In this document: piece by piece, positions 57,389 to 64,000 of the stretch | Position numbering within the stretch: the first letter of the stretch is position 1 | Layout: the number at the start of each line of letters is the position of its first letter | DNA from: Helicobacter sp. 'house sparrow 1' | GTDB taxonomy: Bacteria; Campylobacterota; Campylobacteria; Campylobacterales; Helicobacteraceae | Direction: 5' to 3' | Assembly (NCBI RefSeq): GCF_900199585.1 | Contig: NZ_FZQY01000011.1 | Location: 19,051-83,050, forward strand | Length of the DNA: 64,000 nt | The notes under the pieces: model-generated | The model's input: the letters and a program-made list of their open reading frames with translations, nothing else | Told to the model about the DNA's origin: nothing | Database searches by the model: none | Made by a program: the position numbers and the translations under genes

Positions 57389-57408
57389 CCCCCCCCCCCT
57401 TTTTTTTT
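57389..57408. repeat. C11-T9 homopolymer block
   Basis: Eleven C residues (57389-57399) followed by nine T residues (57400-57408), about 40 bases past the DUF1561 stop. On the minus strand this is A9-G11 in the 3' region of that transcript. Confidence 0.9.
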
Positions 57409-57448
57409 GTTTTAATCAAAAAGAGGGATAAATAAATATTTATTTGGA

Positions 57449-59386
57449 TTATTGTATAGCACAGCGTCCAGAAAGACATTGGTTGATTGCATTAATTCTA
57501 GGGAATGTGGCACTACCTCTATTTCCTTCTCCCTCACCTGTGCAATTATTTACAGAGATAAATCGGTCATAAGAACCTTGTTGTGAATCGCTTACCCTAA
57601 AGGCAAATGCTGCCAGAATAGTTCTATCATCAGCCAATCTTCTAAGGAATTGATTAGAGCTAGTAACAGGGCTTAGTTGGGTTCTAAAATATTCCAAAGT
57701 ATATGTAGGAACATTTGTGGGGACTAGGACCAATCCTTGTTGAGTTCTAATTATAGGTTGAGAGTGGCCTATAACATTGGTTTGTCCCGTTCTTATATAA
57801 ACCATGCTGATGGTCCATAAAGAGCCCACAGGAGAATTTGCAATTGTATCATATAGACTTCTTATGCTTCCCTCACTTCTAGCTATTTGAGTTACAGACC
57901 AATTGCTTTGAGGAGAGAATGCTTGATTTATTGCGTATATAAGCCTTCTTCTTCTTACCCACCTATCTTCACCAGGTGTCAAAGGATAATCCAAAAAGTT
58001 TCTAGTATCCTCTAGTCTTGCGGCCAAATCAGGGAATCTTTGAGTAAAGGTTATAAATGGATTTGTATGTTGCACTATGTTGAAAAAATGTCCCAAGGCC
58101 GGAGGATTCCCATAGCCATATCTCATTAGCTCTGCTAGCATTTCGTGAGTATGCAAGAGACAGGTTCCACAAAGGCCAACACTAGGGGCTGTTCTAGTGA
58201 TTGCTGTTGTAGCTATGGTATAAAGCCTATTAATCCATTCATCTGTAAGTTGAAAATCAGGAGGTAATTGTCTTTTGATTCTTGAATGCTCTTCTGCTTT
58301 TGCGACACCAGGAGCTGGACAATAAGTAAGATTATCCCCCATATTTCCATACGCATATCTTAACCATTTATCTACATCTCCAGACATACTAAATTCAGAT
58401 GTAGGAGATCTAGCAGTATCAGATTCTAAGTAATTAGGTGAAACAGTATAAGCAAGACCCCAGTTTGGACCATATCGAGTAACGCGCAATAAGTTCCCAT
58501 TTTTGTCTCTAATTGCACCAGTGCCATTAGCAAAGGCAAATAAGTCCCAATGTGTATAATCTAAATCACTAAAGTCATCACAAAGTACCCAAGAAGACCA
58601 GTTCCATTGTTGAGACTTAAGTTGTGAAGTTGCCAAACACTTTTGTCTGCCATTACTAGGAAGATAGGAAAATATTCTTCCATCTTGGGTATTGTAATAA
58701 AGCCAGGGAAAGTGGCTTGCTGAACTAGTATATTCCCCCATATAATAGGCTTGGGTATCTAAAGACCACCATAAGTGGGTCTTAATAGCTATGGTTACGG
58801 GTTTGGCTATGGTTTTTTTCCACTGATCCATTCTAAAATTTAATGTATGGTTAGCATAGATATTATTATCTGAAATGACAGCATATGCCTTCTTATCTTG
58901 CACTCTATACTTACCATCATAGGTATAAAAAGCATTGTCTTTAATGATCCATCTTTGATTAGGGTCATTAATCACACAGGGTCTTAAAACAATATAACCC
59001 CAACTAGATGTTTTCTTGCCTTCATAGCCTGTAACACTATCAGGGGCTGTAAGACAAAGCCACGTAGAATTGACTTTAAAAGCCACCCTTTGGAAAACAT
59101 CATAGCGTGAAATACTAGCTGCTCTAGTGCCACAGGTAGAAATATCAAGTAACAGGTAACCTTCGCTGCTATCAAATGTAGGGGTATAACAATAATATTT
59201 CCCACCCACATCTACAGTTAGCGTCCTATCGTGAGGACTATCAGCTAGTTTTTGCATCATAGGATCAGACCCTTTTGCATCAGTGCAATTCATAAGTATT
59301 AAACCTATGAGTGCAAGTATTGTAAATAAAGCTCTATATTTTGTCCTAATATAAGTAAGTGAATTTTTCAAATTTTTAGCCCCCAT
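57449..59386 (-). CDS. DUF1561 (PF07598) secreted protein with ricin-type lectin features, putative toxin
   Basis: A 645-residue exported protein. A basic start and hydrophobic segment (about 17-34, ending LILMNC) form a signal sequence. Residues about 55-190 show an R-type lectin pattern: GKYYCYTP, WLCLTAP and the QxW repeat mark NQRW near a DNAFYTYDGKYRVQDKK stretch. A second lectin-like stretch spans about 200-320 (GRQKCLATS, WVLCDD). The C-terminal half has CGTC at 406-409 followed by HTHEMLAEL, and ends QCLSGRCAIQ. Twelve cysteines after the signal suggest disulfides. This matches DUF1561 proteins, known in Leptospira as virulence-modifying lectin-toxins and also found in Bartonella and some Helicobacter. 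Toxin function here is inferred. Confidence 0.8.
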   Translation of the reverse strand: MGAKNLKNSLTYIRTKYRALFTILALIGLILMNCTDAKGSDPMMQKLADSPHDRTLTVDVGGKYYCYTPTFDSSEGYLLLDISTCGTRAASISRYDVFQRVAFKVNSTWLCLTAPDSVTGYEGKKTSSWGYIVLRPCVINDPNQRWIIKDNAFYTYDGKYRVQDKKAYAVISDNNIYANHTLNFRMDQWKKTIAKPVTIAIKTHLWWSLDTQAYYMGEYTSSASHFPWLYYNTQDGRIFSYLPSNGRQKCLATSQLKSQQWNWSSWVLCDDFSDLDYTHWDLFAFANGTGAIRDKNGNLLRVTRYGPNWGLAYTVSPNYLESDTARSPTSEFSMSGDVDKWLRYAYGNMGDNLTYCPAPGVAKAEEHSRIKRQLPPDFQLTDEWINRLYTIATTAITRTAPSVGLCGTCLLHTHEMLAELMRYGYGNPPALGHFFNIVQHTNPFITFTQRFPDLAARLEDTRNFLDYPLTPGEDRWVRRRRLIYAINQAFSPQSNWSVTQIARSEGSIRSLYDTIANSPVGSLWTISMVYIRTGQTNVIGHSQPIIRTQQGLVLVPTNVPTYTLEYFRTQLSPVTSSNQFLRRLADDRTILAAFAFRVSDSQQGSYDRFISVNNCTGEGEGNRGSATFPRINAINQCLSGRCAIQ

Positions 59387-60000
59387 TTAATGTGATTATT
59401 AGGCATTATAATCTAGATTAGGATAACTTTGTGTTAAAAGATATTGATCTTATCCAATTTTTACACAATCCAAACTCTGTTATTTATACTAAACCCTATT
59501 TCAATGGCTGTTGTATTTTGAGCATTTGGATTTCTTAGTTGTTTAAGGAGTGGATTTAAGGTTATTTAAAAAATTTTGTGGCCTAGATATCACAATCACA
59601 TTTAATAAAAGCAAGTTTGATAAAGAAATATTTTTAAAGGAGAAGATATGTAGATTTTTTTATTTAAGTTGCAGAAAATTTCTAGTTTTATGCAATAAAA
59701 TTAAGGATGATAGATTGATTATTTTTTGAATTTACTCTCTTTGTATGGGGGATAAAATACACATTTTTAGACAATAAGATAAAAGTTTTCTTGAATTCAT
59801 AGTCTCTTTGATTTATAATTTACTCATTTTTTACTCAAAATTTCAAGGCATTTTGTGATTAGTCTTAAGTATATTTTTATTAAATATTTTCTTAAATTTT
59901 ATTCTCCTACCAACTCTAATAAAGAGATGATTGGGATTTTTCAGGCAGAAATTATATTTTTTTACAAAGGATACTCCAAGATAATAAAGAGTTTCAAGAA
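59387..60000. other. Divergent intergenic region upstream of the DUF1561 gene
   Basis: About 610 AT-rich bases. It carries the likely promoter of the DUF1561 gene. A 59-codon plus-strand frame (GTG 59550 to TGA 59729, reading LFKKFCGLDITITFNKSKF in its middle) and a strong AAAGGAG site before ATG-TAG at 59648 suggest decayed coding sequence. I could not name it. Confidence 0.45.
59405..59410 (-). promoter_or_regulatory. Probable -10 element of the DUF1561 gene
   Basis: Minus-strand TATAAT, 18 bases before the predicted ATG, implying a very short untranslated leader. No good ribosome site precedes the ATG at 59386. A TTG seven codons downstream follows a GGGGGC run and is an alternative start. 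Confidence 0.4.
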
Positions 60001-60522
60001 ATGAAAACAAGCAAGTTTTTAACTAAAATCTATGATTATGACTACAATACAAAGGAAAATAGCGCCATTTATGCAGATAGTAAGACTCAAATGTTTATTG
60101 AGACTAAAGTTTTTAGCAATAAATCTAAATTTCCACCATTAAAGACCCTTGTTAGTCAGGCATTGAGTAATTCTATTTTGTATTTTTTACAAGAGAGGTA
60201 TCAATACAAAAACAATTTACTTAAACATATTCTTAGTAATTCTTGTAGGTTCTACATCTTTTTGGGTTTAAAACTAAAACAGAGCAAAAGTTTTTCTCAA
60301 AATCTCAAAGCTTCTATTCAAGCCTATTTTATGATGCCTTATAAAGAGGCTATAGAAGAAAAAGCTAGGATACTTAAAGACTTCCCAAAGTATAAATTTT
60401 CTTATCGTTTCTTATTTTATAGAGCAAAATCCAAAAATCCTAGCCTAAGAGCTAAAATCAATTTTTTAATCTACAACCTCAATGAGGAAGTAAAAATCAT
60501 TAAAAGGAAAGAAGTGATATGA
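60001..60522 (+). CDS. Unknown protein coupled to the pentapeptide-repeat gene
   Basis: A basic 173-residue protein without a known motif. It is rich in Lys, Phe and Tyr, with helical stretches (LVSQALSNSILYFLQERYQYKNN, KASIQAYFMMPYKEAIEEKARIL). There is no signal peptide or membrane helix. Its TGA overlaps the ATG of the following gene (ATGA), so the two are translated together. Only its last 24 or so codons were copied before the second pentapeptide gene (62207-62293). Its function is unknown. Confidence 0.65.
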   Translation: MKTSKFLTKIYDYDYNTKENSAIYADSKTQMFIETKVFSNKSKFPPLKTLVSQALSNSILYFLQERYQYKNNLLKHILSNSCRFYIFLGLKLKQSKSFSQNLKASIQAYFMMPYKEAIEEKARILKDFPKYKFSYRFLFYRAKSKNPSLRAKINFLIYNLNEEVKIIKRKEVI

Positions 60523-62180
60523 CAAAACAAGAGCTTGCAAATCTTTTAGGAATTGATGAAGAGAATATTGAAGCAGAATCTAATAAATTTAAAATATCTG
60601 ATATTGCGATTAAAAAGATTGATGCAAAGTTGTGGCTCAGAGATATAGAAATTGAATTTTGGCGTTGTAGTTTTGAAAAAGTACTTGTTTTTCCACAAAG
60701 AAAGTCTGATAAAGGATTATCAATCAGAGCAAAGATACTTTTTCAAGATTGCTCTTTCAAAGGTTTTTTAAATGCAAGAAATAGTGTTTTTGAAAAAGAT
60801 TTTGAATGTATAAATTGTGATTTTGAAGGAAAAGCTAGTTTTAGTGGTGCAGAATTTATAGGCAGGGTGAATTTTTCCATCTCACGATTTAAAAATGAAG
60901 CAAGATTTATAAAGACTAAATTTCAAGCACAGGCTACTACAGATGAGGCAATTGAAAATGATTTTGGAGAGACCCAATTTGAGGGGGATGCTTTATTTGC
61001 TTTGAACAATTTTAGTGGGAGGACAAGTTTTGTAATGGCAAAATTTTTAAAAGATGCATTATGGTTTGATATTACTTTTAATCAAGTGTCTTTTAAAAAA
61101 ACAATTTTTGAAGCTTCTTCTACCTGGCAAAATGTTACTTTTAAAGAAAAAGTAGAATTTAAAAATGTTGTCTTTCAAAAATCTAATTTTTCTGAAGCAA
61201 AGTTTATAAGAGATGCAGAATTTGATGGAGTGATATTTAAAGATTTGACAAGTTTTTATAAAACACATTTTTATCAAAAAGCAAATTTTCAAGGAAGTAT
61301 TTTTGGAGGGATTACTTCATTTGATCAAACCAATTTTGCAACAAAGCCTGATTTTTTGAATTGCACATTTAGCAATCAGTTTAATATCAAGCATCAATAC
61401 TTACAATATGAATATGATGATATTGTAAATAAGGTAAATAAGGTAAATAAGGTAAATAAGGTAAATAAGGTAAATAAGGTAAATAAGGTAAATAAGGTAA
61501 ATAAGGTAAATAAGGTAAAAAATCCTCAAATAAAGGACAACCCTTCACTTTGGAGAGATTTATTTAGAAGACTAAAAAGCAATCGTTTGGCATATCATAA
61601 TCTTATTGATGCTTCTGAACTACGAGTTCAAGAACTCTATGCTAGAGAAATAGAACTAAATGAAAAACAAAACAAAGCCTCATTTAAAGAAAAAATAGAA
61701 AAATGGCAACTATGGTTTTATCGCCATACTTCTGATCATCATACCGATTTATTAAAAATCTTTGGATGGATTTTAGCGACAATTGCTTGTTTTGGTGTCT
61801 TTTTGGGGATGTCAAGATATGGGCTAGACTTTGGGAGATTTACAGGGGTTTATCAGCTTAGAATTTTCTCAGATATTTTTTCTCAAGTAGCAATGTGGTT
61901 CTACACTGATCTTAATCATATTTGTGCATGGTTTTATAATCTATTTTTTCTTAGTTTGTTTTTTTCATTTTCTCGCTTTATAGCTTCTCTTAGTGTTGTG
62001 TGTCTGATGATTGCTATTCAACCAAGGTATATTTTGGGGATAGGAGGTTTTTTGAGTGAAAAAATCCAATCTCAAGGCATTATAGAAAATTTTCTCTTTG
62101 TAGTTTATAGTTTGTTTATGTTTTTACTCTTTTTTTCTCTCCAAAAAACTGCCCGTAAGAATTCTATAGTTCCAAACTAA
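60519..62180 (+). CDS. Pentapeptide-repeat membrane protein, copy 1
   Basis: A 553-residue protein in three parts. Residues about 60-290 carry pentapeptide-type repeats centred on phenylalanine every five residues (FSGAEFIGRVNFSISRF, FEGDALFALNNF, FSEAKFIRDAEFDGVIF), expected to form a right-handed beta-helix. Residues 303-332 are ten Val-Asn-Lys units from a 9-bp microsatellite. The C-terminal 150 residues have a basic amphipathic stretch (EKIEKWQLWFYRHTSDHHTD) and about four membrane helices. The role is unknown. It is coupled to the upstream gene and is the parent or sister of the copy starting at 62290. Confidence 0.85.
   Translation: MTKQELANLLGIDEENIEAESNKFKISDIAIKKIDAKLWLRDIEIEFWRCSFEKVLVFPQRKSDKGLSIRAKILFQDCSFKGFLNARNSVFEKDFECINCDFEGKASFSGAEFIGRVNFSISRFKNEARFIKTKFQAQATTDEAIENDFGETQFEGDALFALNNFSGRTSFVMAKFLKDALWFDITFNQVSFKKTIFEASSTWQNVTFKEKVEFKNVVFQKSNFSEAKFIRDAEFDGVIFKDLTSFYKTHFYQKANFQGSIFGGITSFDQTNFATKPDFLNCTFSNQFNIKHQYLQYEYDDIVNKVNKVNKVNKVNKVNKVNKVNKVNKVNKVKNPQIKDNPSLWRDLFRRLKSNRLAYHNLIDASELRVQELYAREIELNEKQNKASFKEKIEKWQLWFYRHTSDHHTDLLKIFGWILATIACFGVFLGMSRYGLDFGRFTGVYQLRIFSDIFSQVAMWFYTDLNHICAWFYNLFFLSLFFSFSRFIASLSVVCLMIAIQPRYILGIGGFLSEKIQSQGIIENFLFVVYSLFMFLLFFSLQKTARKNSIVPN
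61425..61514 (+). repeat. 9-bp microsatellite, ten GTAAATAAG units
   Basis: Ten perfect copies of GTAAATAAG coding for Val-Asn-Lys in copy 1. Unit length is three codons, so gain or loss keeps the frame. It sits between the pentapeptide helix and the membrane domain. Confidence 0.97.
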
Positions 62181-62206
62181 AGGTAAGATAATGAGAGAAA
62201 AAAGCA

Positions 62207-62293
62207 ATGATTGATTTAAGAGCTAAAATCAATTTTTTAATCTACAACCTCAATGAGGAAGTAAAAATCATTAAAAGGAAAGAAGTGATATGA
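62207..62293 (+). pseudogene. Duplicated 3' fragment of the 60001-60522 gene
   Basis: A 28-codon frame (MIDLRAKINFLIYNLNEEVK then IIKRKEVI and TGA) that repeats the last part of the 173-residue protein. It ends in the same ATGA overlap with the second pentapeptide gene. It marks the junction of the tandem duplication, and its start codon may still serve to bring ribosomes to the next ATG. Confidence 0.8.
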
Positions 62294-64000
62294 CAAAACA
62301 AGAGCTTGCAAATCTTTTAGGAATTAATAAAGGGCATATTAAAGTAGAATCTAATAAATTTAAAATATTTGATATTGCGATTAAAGAGATTGATGCAAAG
62401 TTGTGGCTCAAAGATATAGAAATTGAATTTTGGCGTTGTAGTTTTGAAAAAGTACTTGTTTTTCCACAAAGAAAGTCTGATAAAGGATTATCAATCAGAG
62501 CAAAGATACTTTTTCAAGATTGCTCTTTTAAAGATTTTTTTAATGCAAGAAGCTGTATTTTTGAAAGAGATTTTGAATGTAGGGCTTGTGATTTTGAAGG
62601 AAGAGTTGATTTTAGTCGTGCAGAATTTAAAGGCAGGGTGAATTTTTGTGCCTCACAATTTAAAAATAAAGCAAGATTTATAGAGACTAAATTTCAAGCA
62701 CAGGCTACTACAGATGAGGCAATTGAAAATAATTTTAAAGAAACCCAATTTGAAGGAAAAGCTGATTTTAGTCGTGCAGAATTTAAAGGCAGGGTGAATT
62801 TTTCCATCTCACGATTTAAAAACGAAGCAAGTTTTATAAAGACTAAATTTCAAGCACAGGCTACTACAGATAAAATAATTGAAAATAATTTTAGAGCAAC
62901 CCAATTTGAAGGAAGTACTAGTTTTGATGGTGCAGAATTTATAGGCAGGGTGAATTTTTCCATCTCACGATTTAAAAACGAAGCAAGATTTATAAAGACT
63001 AAATTTCAAGCACAGGCTACTACAGATAAAGCAATTAAAAATGATTTTAGAGAAACCCAATTTGAGGGGGATGCTTTATTTGCTTCAAACAATTTTAGTG
63101 GGAGGACAAGTTTTGTAATGGCAAAATTTTTAAAAGATGCATTATGGTTTGATATTACTTTTAATCAAGTGTCTTTTAAAAAAACAATTTTTGAAGCTTC
63201 TTCTACCTGGCAAAATGTTACTTTTAAAGAAAAAGTAGAATTTAAAAATGTTGTCTTTCAAAAATCTAATTTTTCTGAAGCAAAGTTTATAAGAGATGCA
63301 GAATTTGATGGAGTGATATTTAAAGATTTGACAAGTTTTTATAAAACACATTTTTATCAAAAAGCAAATTTTCAAGGAAGTATTTTTGGAGGGATTACTT
63401 CATTTGATCAAACCAATTTTGCAACAAAGCCTGATTTTTTGAATTGCACATTTAGCAATCAGTTTAATATCAAGCATCAATACTTACAATATGAATATGA
63501 TGATATTGTAAATGAGGTAAATGAGGAGAAAGAGGAGAAAGAGGAGAAAGAGGAGAAAGAGGAGAAAGAGGAGAAAGAGGCGAAAGAGGAGAAAGAGGAG
63601 AAAGAGGCGAAAGAGGAGAAAGAGGAGAAAGAGGAGAAAGAGGAGAAAGAGGAGAAAGAGGAGAAAGAGGAGAAAGAGGAGAAAGAGGAGAAAGATCCTC
63701 AAATAAAGGACAACCCTTCACTTTGGAGAGATTTATTTAGAAGACTAAAAAGCAATCGTTTGGCATATCATAATCTTATTGATGCTTCTGAACTGCGAGT
63801 TCAAGAACTCTATGCTAGAGAAATAGAACTAAGAGAAAAGATAAAACAACATCAAACGCAAGAAAATAAACTTTCATTTAAAGAAAAAATAGAAAAATGG
63901 CAACTATGGTTTTATCGCCATACTTCTGATCATCATACCGACCTAGCCAAGATTTTTAATAATGTGATTTTACTGATTGCGCTTTTTGGGATTTTTACCT
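62290..64000 (+). CDS. Pentapeptide-repeat membrane protein, copy 2 (3' end outside window)
   Basis: The frame from ATG 62290 stays open to the end of the window, over 570 codons. It begins MTKQELANLLGI like copy 1. The pentapeptide region is longer than in copy 1 because a 52-residue module (RVNFSISRFKNEA to FDGAEFIG) occurs three times. Residues 407-469 are a Glu-Lys-Glu microsatellite. After that come NPSLWRDLFRRLKSNRLAYHN-like and WQLWFYRHTSDHHTDL, then the first membrane helix (IFNNVILLIALFGIF). It is complete so far, with no stop or frameshift. Confidence 0.85.
   Translation, partial: MTKQELANLLGINKGHIKVESNKFKIFDIAIKEIDAKLWLKDIEIEFWRCSFEKVLVFPQRKSDKGLSIRAKILFQDCSFKDFFNARSCIFERDFECRACDFEGRVDFSRAEFKGRVNFCASQFKNKARFIETKFQAQATTDEAIENNFKETQFEGKADFSRAEFKGRVNFSISRFKNEASFIKTKFQAQATTDKIIENNFRATQFEGSTSFDGAEFIGRVNFSISRFKNEARFIKTKFQAQATTDKAIKNDFRETQFEGDALFASNNFSGRTSFVMAKFLKDALWFDITFNQVSFKKTIFEASSTWQNVTFKEKVEFKNVVFQKSNFSEAKFIRDAEFDGVIFKDLTSFYKTHFYQKANFQGSIFGGITSFDQTNFATKPDFLNCTFSNQFNIKHQYLQYEYDDIVNEVNEEKEEKEEKEEKEEKEEKEAKEEKEEKEAKEEKEEKEEKEEKEEKEEKEEKEEKEEKDPQIKDNPSLWRDLFRRLKSNRLAYHNLIDASELRVQELYAREIELREKIKQHQTQENKLSFKEKIEKWQLWFYRHTSDHHTDLAKIFNNVILLIALFGIFT
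62632..63099 (+). repeat. Three tandem 156-bp modules in copy 2
   Basis: The marker GGCAGGGTGAATTTTT occurs at 62632, 62788 and 62944, spaced exactly 156 bases (52 codons), while copy 1 has it once at 60861. Each module encodes one stretch of pentapeptide helix and an Ala-Gln-Ala-Thr-Thr-Asp loop. The third module's right edge is approximate. Confidence 0.92.
63508..63696 (+). repeat. 9-bp microsatellite, GAGAAAGAG type, in copy 2
   Basis: Two GTAAATGAG units (63508-63525), then eighteen GAGAAAGAG-type units (63526-63687, two of them with GCG in place of a GAG, giving alanine) and a final GAGAAAGAT. It encodes a long Glu-Lys-Glu run at the same place where copy 1 has Val-Asn-Lys. Confidence 0.96.

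Larger units (their letters stand above)
56991..57448. other. Convergent gap between the OMP and DUF1561 genes
   Basis: About 460 bases with no gene. It holds the hairpin at 56987-57020, G10 at 57021-57030, a 20-base palindrome at 57315-57334 (CTAATAAAAATTTTTATTAG) and C11T9 at 57389-57408. The symmetric G10/C11 ends could pair with each other over about 360 bases. Confidence 0.6.
60446..62180 (+). repeat. Tandem duplication, unit 1
   Basis: The sequence from 60446 (end of the unknown 173-residue gene plus the pentapeptide gene) recurs from 62217 at an offset of exactly 1771 bases. About 400 bases from 61021 to 61428 look identical to 63104-63511 by eye, while the first 300 bases of the gene differ at scattered sites. 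Confidence 0.85.
62217..64000 (+). repeat. Tandem duplication, unit 2 (runs off the window)
   Basis: The second copy of the unit starting at 60446. It has two extra 156-bp modules and a different microsatellite, and its C-terminal membrane part diverges after the shared HTSDHHTDL block. Confidence 0.85.

Noticed and set aside
61059..61292. A 77-codon minus-strand frame, also present identically at 63142-63375
   Set aside because: It is the antisense of the duplicated pentapeptide core. Its identity in the two places only confirms the duplication.
61425..61514. Short regular repeats as a possible CRISPR array
   Set aside because: The units are 9 bp, contiguous, with no spacers, and lie inside a coding frame.
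62423..62641. A 72-codon plus-strand frame inside copy 2
   Set aside because: It is in a different frame from the continuous pentapeptide protein that starts at 62290 and runs to the window end.
61425..63696. On/off phase variation through the 9-bp microsatellites
   Set aside because: Unit length is a multiple of three, so slippage cannot shift the frame. Length or charge variation remains possible and is listed as a finding.
63470..63721. Minus-strand and shifted-frame open stretches across the GAGAAAGAG tract (Leu-Ser-Pro, Arg-Lys and Leu-Phe repeats)
   Set aside because: A 9-bp repeat without stops is open in several frames by construction. The plus-strand frame continuing the pentapeptide protein is the only one with flanking domain support.
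1..64000. tRNA genes, rRNA genes, transposases, integrases or prophage genes
   Set aside because: None was recognised by eye. A tRNAscan and insertion-sequence search would settle this; the accessory end shows duplication but no transposase or attachment site.

Overview
The window reads as chromosome of a Helicobacter species (Campylobacterota), and not H. pylori itself. It is AT-rich, has frequent TTG and GTG starts, and keeps several gene orders I recall from Helicobacter: rpsD-rpoA-rplQ, flhX-ribE-tatD-mltD-rlpA, kdsC-lptC-lptA-ysxC-...-PBP2, nif3-flgZ-waaA-rluA-lgt, lutCBA-lctP, clpA-clpS, gatB-M16 protease-mqnC-bamA, rplS-trmD-rimM-khpA-rpsP-ffh and motA-motB. MqnC (futalosine route to menaquinone), the HP0958-type RpoN chaperone and the orphan FlhB C-terminal protein fit this lineage. 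The species call is an inference from synteny and composition.

Layout. 1-2100: end of the alpha ribosomal operon. 2149-5979: export-switch paralogue, riboflavin synthase, TatD nuclease and two peptidoglycan enzymes. 6309-11055: a tightly overlapping envelope operon (KDO phosphatase, LPS transport, a GTPase, N-acetyltransferase, membrane protein, PBP2). 11123-14968: purH, miaA and a purine permease on the minus strand. 15131-19649: Nif3, flagellar RpoN chaperone, KDO transferase, pseudouridine synthase, Lgt, followed by a possible 6S-like structured RNA. 20466-24898: lactate use operon. 25348-29497: SMR pair, a small membrane protein and ClpA/ClpS. 29553-32724: lysine and phenylalanine synthesis. 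32773-36517: transporters, YbgC and DUF493. 36542-42708: gatB, protease, mqnC, bamA. 43150-47517: an overlapping five-gene operon combining two glycosyltransferase-type proteins with a pseudopilin-like protein. 48134-51613: translation/SRP operon. 51801-55705: PerR-like regulator, PAP2 phosphatase, DUF89 protein, flagellar stator.

The accessory end (56133-64000) is the unusual part. It holds an outer-membrane beta-barrel protein and, convergent to it, a 645-residue secreted protein of the DUF1561 family (PF07598), with ricin-type lectin features in its N-terminal half and a cysteine-rich C-terminal half. This family was first noted as the Leptospira virulence-modifying proteins. The space between the two genes carries G10 and C11 homopolymers and perfect hairpins. 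Next comes a tandem pair of large pentapeptide-repeat membrane proteins, made by duplication of a roughly 1.77 kb unit. The copies share a near-identical core but carry different in-frame 9-bp microsatellites (Val-Asn-Lys against Glu-Lys-Glu). The second copy has tripled a 156-bp module and runs off the window.

Most of the window is conserved housekeeping. No tRNA, rRNA, CRISPR array, transposase or prophage gene was seen.
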